Assembly (NCBI GenBank): GCA_014338405.1
Contig: JTDE01000221.1
Coordinates: forward strand, 1 to 64,000
DNA length: 64,000 nt
Direction: 5' to 3'
Source of the DNA: Paragonimus skrjabini miyazakii
Taxonomy: Eukaryota > Platyhelminthes > Trematoda > Plagiorchiida > Troglotrematidae
Under the pieces are notes generated by a model. It worked only from the letters and a program-made list of their open reading frames with translations, was not told the DNA's origin and searched no databases. The position numbers were made by a program, and so were the translations under genes. Of the stretch, positions 60,430 to 64,000 are shown in pieces. How positions within the stretch are numbered: the first letter of the stretch is position 1; every line of letters begins with the position of its first letter.

Positions 60430-60735
60430 TCACTACTCATAAATGACTGGGGCTGGGCGTTTGCAAGTGGTTATTCAGTCATGCTTAATGTGTGATTAGT
60501 TGAGCAGTAGTCAACACGGTTGCCTCAAGAAAGCGTGGCCGTATTTCTAATATCGGCTGTACCAAGGATATGCACTACTTTTTAACTCTAACAAGAACAA
60601 TGCGTCAAATTTAACGTTTCTTTTGGAAGAAGAATTGGTGGAACATCTCAGTGTCCACAAGTGCTGCAATCAAATGTAAATGGAGTTTAACTTGAAATTA
60701 ACCAAATTTCTCTGAGCCCACCAGCAGAAACATAA
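60430..60735 (+). repeat. family A hammerhead-SINE, degenerate sense copy
   Basis: Sense-strand blocks: GTCATGCTTAATGTGTGATT, GCAGTAGTCAACACGGTTGC (tRNA-like), CAAGGATATGCACTACT (the 5' arm of stem I), then a ribozyme core destroyed just after it (TTTTTAA in place of GACGAGC), then TTTAACTTGAAATTAACCAA in the 3' block. Inactive. Confidence 0.75.
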
Positions 60736-62890
60736 GTGCTAAAGAAGAGACTATCGGATGAATTAGAAGAACCCATGAGAACGGTTTAGCAATAGACTTA
60801 AAAACTCCCAATAGTTTACGGCATCATATCGAACGACACGGCGTGAATCCAACGTCACATTTTATGCGACGATACTAATTGTAACAGTTAACGACGGAAC
60901 CCGATTTGGATAAACTAGAAGTCTAAAGTTGTTGTTAGGGTGACCTTAGAAACGACAGAATGGTTCTTCACAAGACGTTAACGATCGACGGAAAACACTA
61001 GTGTGGAGTGCACGTTTTACGTTTGTGTTGAATGAAATTATCATATTTCATGAAAGGCATAATCTGCATAGCCACGGAAGGGCATTCTCTTCTATCGTAT
61101 ACTGAGATATCAATATATGGAGTTTCCGTTTTAAGCAAAGATAACACAGCTGTATATATGACCCATACATTAAGAGTCTGACTACATTACCACCGTATGA
61201 TGGCTTTCAGAATAGACAGCTTACAGTCTGTATCTTAACTCATTTGAAAACTTATGGTGAATACTCAAAAGATAATGTCAATATGCCACAGTCCTAAGGT
61301 GAGTACATTGAAAGGAGGCTGGAAAAGAAAAAAACGATTGCATCTTGCAGTGTTTGTTAGAAGTAGTATAAAATACGATGTACTTAAATTTTGAGACGAC
61401 AGCATCGACATTCATCAGTACACCAGCGAACTGTCTCTGCAGCTGTACCCGTGGGGTTGGTAATTATAACATATATATCGAACGCGTGGCGGACAGTTTC
61501 CAAACATTTTGATCATTATTAATTTGGGACGCTAATGTAAAAAAAATAATTGCTGCGAGACATATTAATAGCGAAATTAGCCAAAAAATGTCACTATTAA
61601 TTTTTGTAAATAGGTATGAAACAGTGGATAGATGATAATCAGTTTTTGATCATCCCCAGAGGATCATAAGTTATGAATTGTATTTATAGAGTAGGGGTGA
61701 TAAGAATTGGTATTAAACTGTTTTCAGCCTTCATAGTTTATGGGTGTGGAATAACTTTATTTGAGATCAAATAACTAAATTTGAATGTCTACTCGGTGTT
61801 CAAAGAAGTCAATAAACACCCGAATTTCCAGTTCGTCCAACACTATTGTTTAATGATATTGGTGTAACTGTGATTAGGTTGTGCAACCTCTCTTTTCTCG
61901 GTACTCCACACGTCAGATGAAATTGTTACGAAAGTCATTGCGAATTGTTCAGTTGTGACCAAACGAAATACCCACATGTTTGCCTTAAGACATGTGTTCT
62001 TATCTGTCCACAAGTTATCGTTTGACTCATTGACAACAAGATACATGCTCGTGCTCCCCTATTCAGCCCTATCATGTGAAAAAGCACTGCTTACCCAAGT
62101 TCGACCTTCGTTTGCTCTGCTAACATGCTCACAGAAAGATATTTTATGTGCACATGACAGTTGTTTGACGAAACATATCATTAAAATTATTTATACCCGT
62201 CGAGCCCTGAAACTGTGCTTTAGTCATGAACACACGACGCGTAGGAAACATTTATTCAGTTTTATGAGTTGCGATGAGGTCCGTTTCTTTACCAACCTTT
62301 TTTTAAGTAACGGTGTCCGGTGGAGTTATAACCGCACAAACAGTTAGTAACCCAACTTCGCGAATATTTCCATTAATCCAGACTAACAGTAGTCCATCAA
62401 ATGAAACAAATCTTTTCTGATTTTTGCAAAAATAGTTGTCTAATTTGGTGTGTTATCGTTATCTGCCTTCACCAGTACGGTGTTGCCTTTCGTTTGCGTG
62501 TGTTGAACATGTTACAATAAATTTAAACTGCTCTGTTGTATGCTTATCCAAACGTAATGTAATCTGTCTGTTTGACTTAACACAATGTATTTTCTTTCAA
62601 GCACTGTAGGGCTCATGATAGTTTTTACTCCAATCGACTTTAGACATTGAATTGAACCTAATTGTGACAAATCTGGGCTGAGGCGGGACTGGAATCAACG
62701 ATGGAAACTGACTGCCTTTATGCGGCATGATTCAGCTCAACTACTCAATTGCAATCAGAAGCGCAGAATTCCCACATTTACTGTTAGTTGCCCACCCATC
62801 CGTTCGTATCGGACTAAATCCACCACATAAGAAAGGTCACAACTTCTTCGGGTGGTTTTCGACGAGACCGAATTGTGGAAAGTCAAGGCT
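60736..62890. other. no recognisable feature
   Basis: The 130-codon open frame at 61955-62347 (plus) has no domain and no splice evidence; a frame of this size is expected about once or twice by chance. Confidence 0.3.
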
Positions 62891-62971
62891 TCGGCTGGAT
62901 TCGACCCAGCGACTAAAACGTCATGCCTAAACGCAGCAAGTGCCCTACCAGCTGACTTACAAAGCCAAGCC
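62891..62971 (-). repeat. tRNA-like SINE head (family B), second copy
   Basis: On the minus strand: GGCTTTG acceptor-like arm, AGTCAGCTGGTAGGGC (D arm), TGCGTTTAGGCATGACG middle, then a perfect T arm GCTGG...CCAGC with GGTCGAATCC, then CGAAGCC. It matches the 45.69 kb copy in the acceptor, D and T arms and in the unusual middle segment. The nearby minus-strand open frame (62755-63006) runs through it and is not a gene. Confidence 0.6.
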
Positions 62972-64000
62972 AGGAACTCGAAAACTCCACACCTGGACTT
63001 CATCACACACCCGTCTCACTGTCTCAAATGAAATTCACCAAATAATCTAGGGGATCGACTGTCCCAACAGGATTTCTAGAACACTTCACGCTGTAATCCA
63101 CCAACGTCTCTGGTTGAGTTTATTAGATCTACTGACGTTCAACTGTTGAGTTTCCTTAGTGTGTCATCGATGAGAAACGCGGCAAACTAACTACTTTATT
63201 CAAGGTCAAGTTATGAATGATCAATTTTAACCGCCTTTGATTAATCAAGAAACAGCATAAAATTACCAGTCCTGTGCTCAAACATTGTGGTAAACCAGTT
63301 CTGAGACAAATAGGTTGAATTTGTATGGCATAGTGAGGTGTGCCGGTAACGGAATACATATGTGAGATTTTTCTTTCTCAGACATAATTCTACGCATGTC
63401 ACTAGCTTGAATCCGAACGAATCCTAGATAGTTTCCTCAAGTTTATACCTGCCATACAAACCATTAGTAGTGATTAATAGATTTGGACCTTACATAATTT
63501 TATTTAATATATTACTACACAAAGAACAAAAGTGTCAGGGTATCCATGCTGTTGTTATTGTTAATTCTGTTGTATGCTTTAATCACCAGTAAAATCTTTG
63601 CAACGCGATTTTAATTCCGTACAAATCTTATTCCAAGGAAAAAATTGGATTATGTTTGGATTTTATTCAAATCGCACACATCTTCTGAACTTACTACCAT
63701 TTTCGCGTGCTCATACTCACCAGTGTTGATTATAGGTAAACCTGATGACATGTCGATAGTCTCCACATGTTTGGTTAGATAACAACTAGACATTAACTTC
63801 TGAAGCTTACAAGCACAAATATGAACATTTGATTGGCTCTCATCAACACATTGTCAGTACCTTTGCATAGCAGTAGGAAATTTTCACCTGATTTTGCTTC
63901 ACAGATTGTGTAAAAGCACAGACAGACAGAAAACTATTGTCAGGAATATTTGTGTGTTCATGGAAACATTACATGCCAATGAAAATCGTACACAATCAAA
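62972..64000. other. no recognisable feature
   Basis: Nothing supported to the end of the window. Confidence 0.35.

Noticed and set aside
1..64000. CRISPR array, bacterial operon, prophage or rRNA
   Set aside because: No regularly spaced direct repeats, no ribosome-binding sites with long adjacent genes, and no rRNA-like blocks were seen; the sequence is animal-like.

Overview
This window looks like non-coding, repeat-rich animal DNA of about 40% GC. There is no operon-like gene packing, no bacterial feature and no long open reading frame outside mobile elements. It carries decayed Penelope-like retroelements (PLEs, reverse transcriptase plus GIY-YIG endonuclease), short tRNA-derived retroposons, and hammerhead ribozymes embedded in one of those retroposon families. 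Hammerhead-bearing SINE-like repeats are best known from schistosomes (SM-alpha), so a trematode, perhaps a schistosomatid, is my best guess. That is inference; nothing here identifies a species. Two runs of N (34114-34213 and 49279-49717) mark assembly gaps.

The main content is one repeat family of roughly 430 bp, called family A here, with at least 13 full, partial or rearranged copies on both strands. They lie near 2.1, 8.6, 11.0, 11.9, 12.2, 17.7, 18.2, 19.5, 22.1, 34.6, 36.1, 44.6, 51.1 and 60.4 kb. A good copy (44627-44983) has a Pol III-type A box and B box and, about 20 bases past the B box, a compact type I hammerhead ribozyme with minimal stem III. Three copies keep a nearly complete ribozyme (17843-17887 minus, 18257-18301 plus, 44828-44872 plus). 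Two loci (18.16 and 51.48 kb) show head-to-tail unit junctions, and several copies are inverted-plus-sense chimeras of the kind left by twin priming or template switching.

Two PLE loci are present. The one at 22.46-23.51 kb (plus) is a heavily mutated fragment running from reverse transcriptase to the C-terminus. The one at 39.90-41.20 kb (minus) is a chimera: the GIY-YIG end of one unit is fused to the reverse transcriptase core of a second unit, which then continues to its own GIY-YIG end. Other repeats are a tRNA-like SINE at 45.69 and 62.9 kb, an element with 90-base inverted arms at 42.64-43.03 kb with a relative at 50.7 kb, a tRNA-like element with a possible ribozyme relic at 33.0 kb, and (AT)n and (ATC)n microsatellites.

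I could not establish a complete host gene. A few short reading frames have protein-like composition or plausible splice sites (notably 28734-28947 with 29294-29366, plus strand, weakly Ig-like). They are listed at low confidence, because several reading frames of 100 codons or more are expected by chance in 64 kb of this composition. The region is best read as intergenic or intronic DNA shaped by retroposition.
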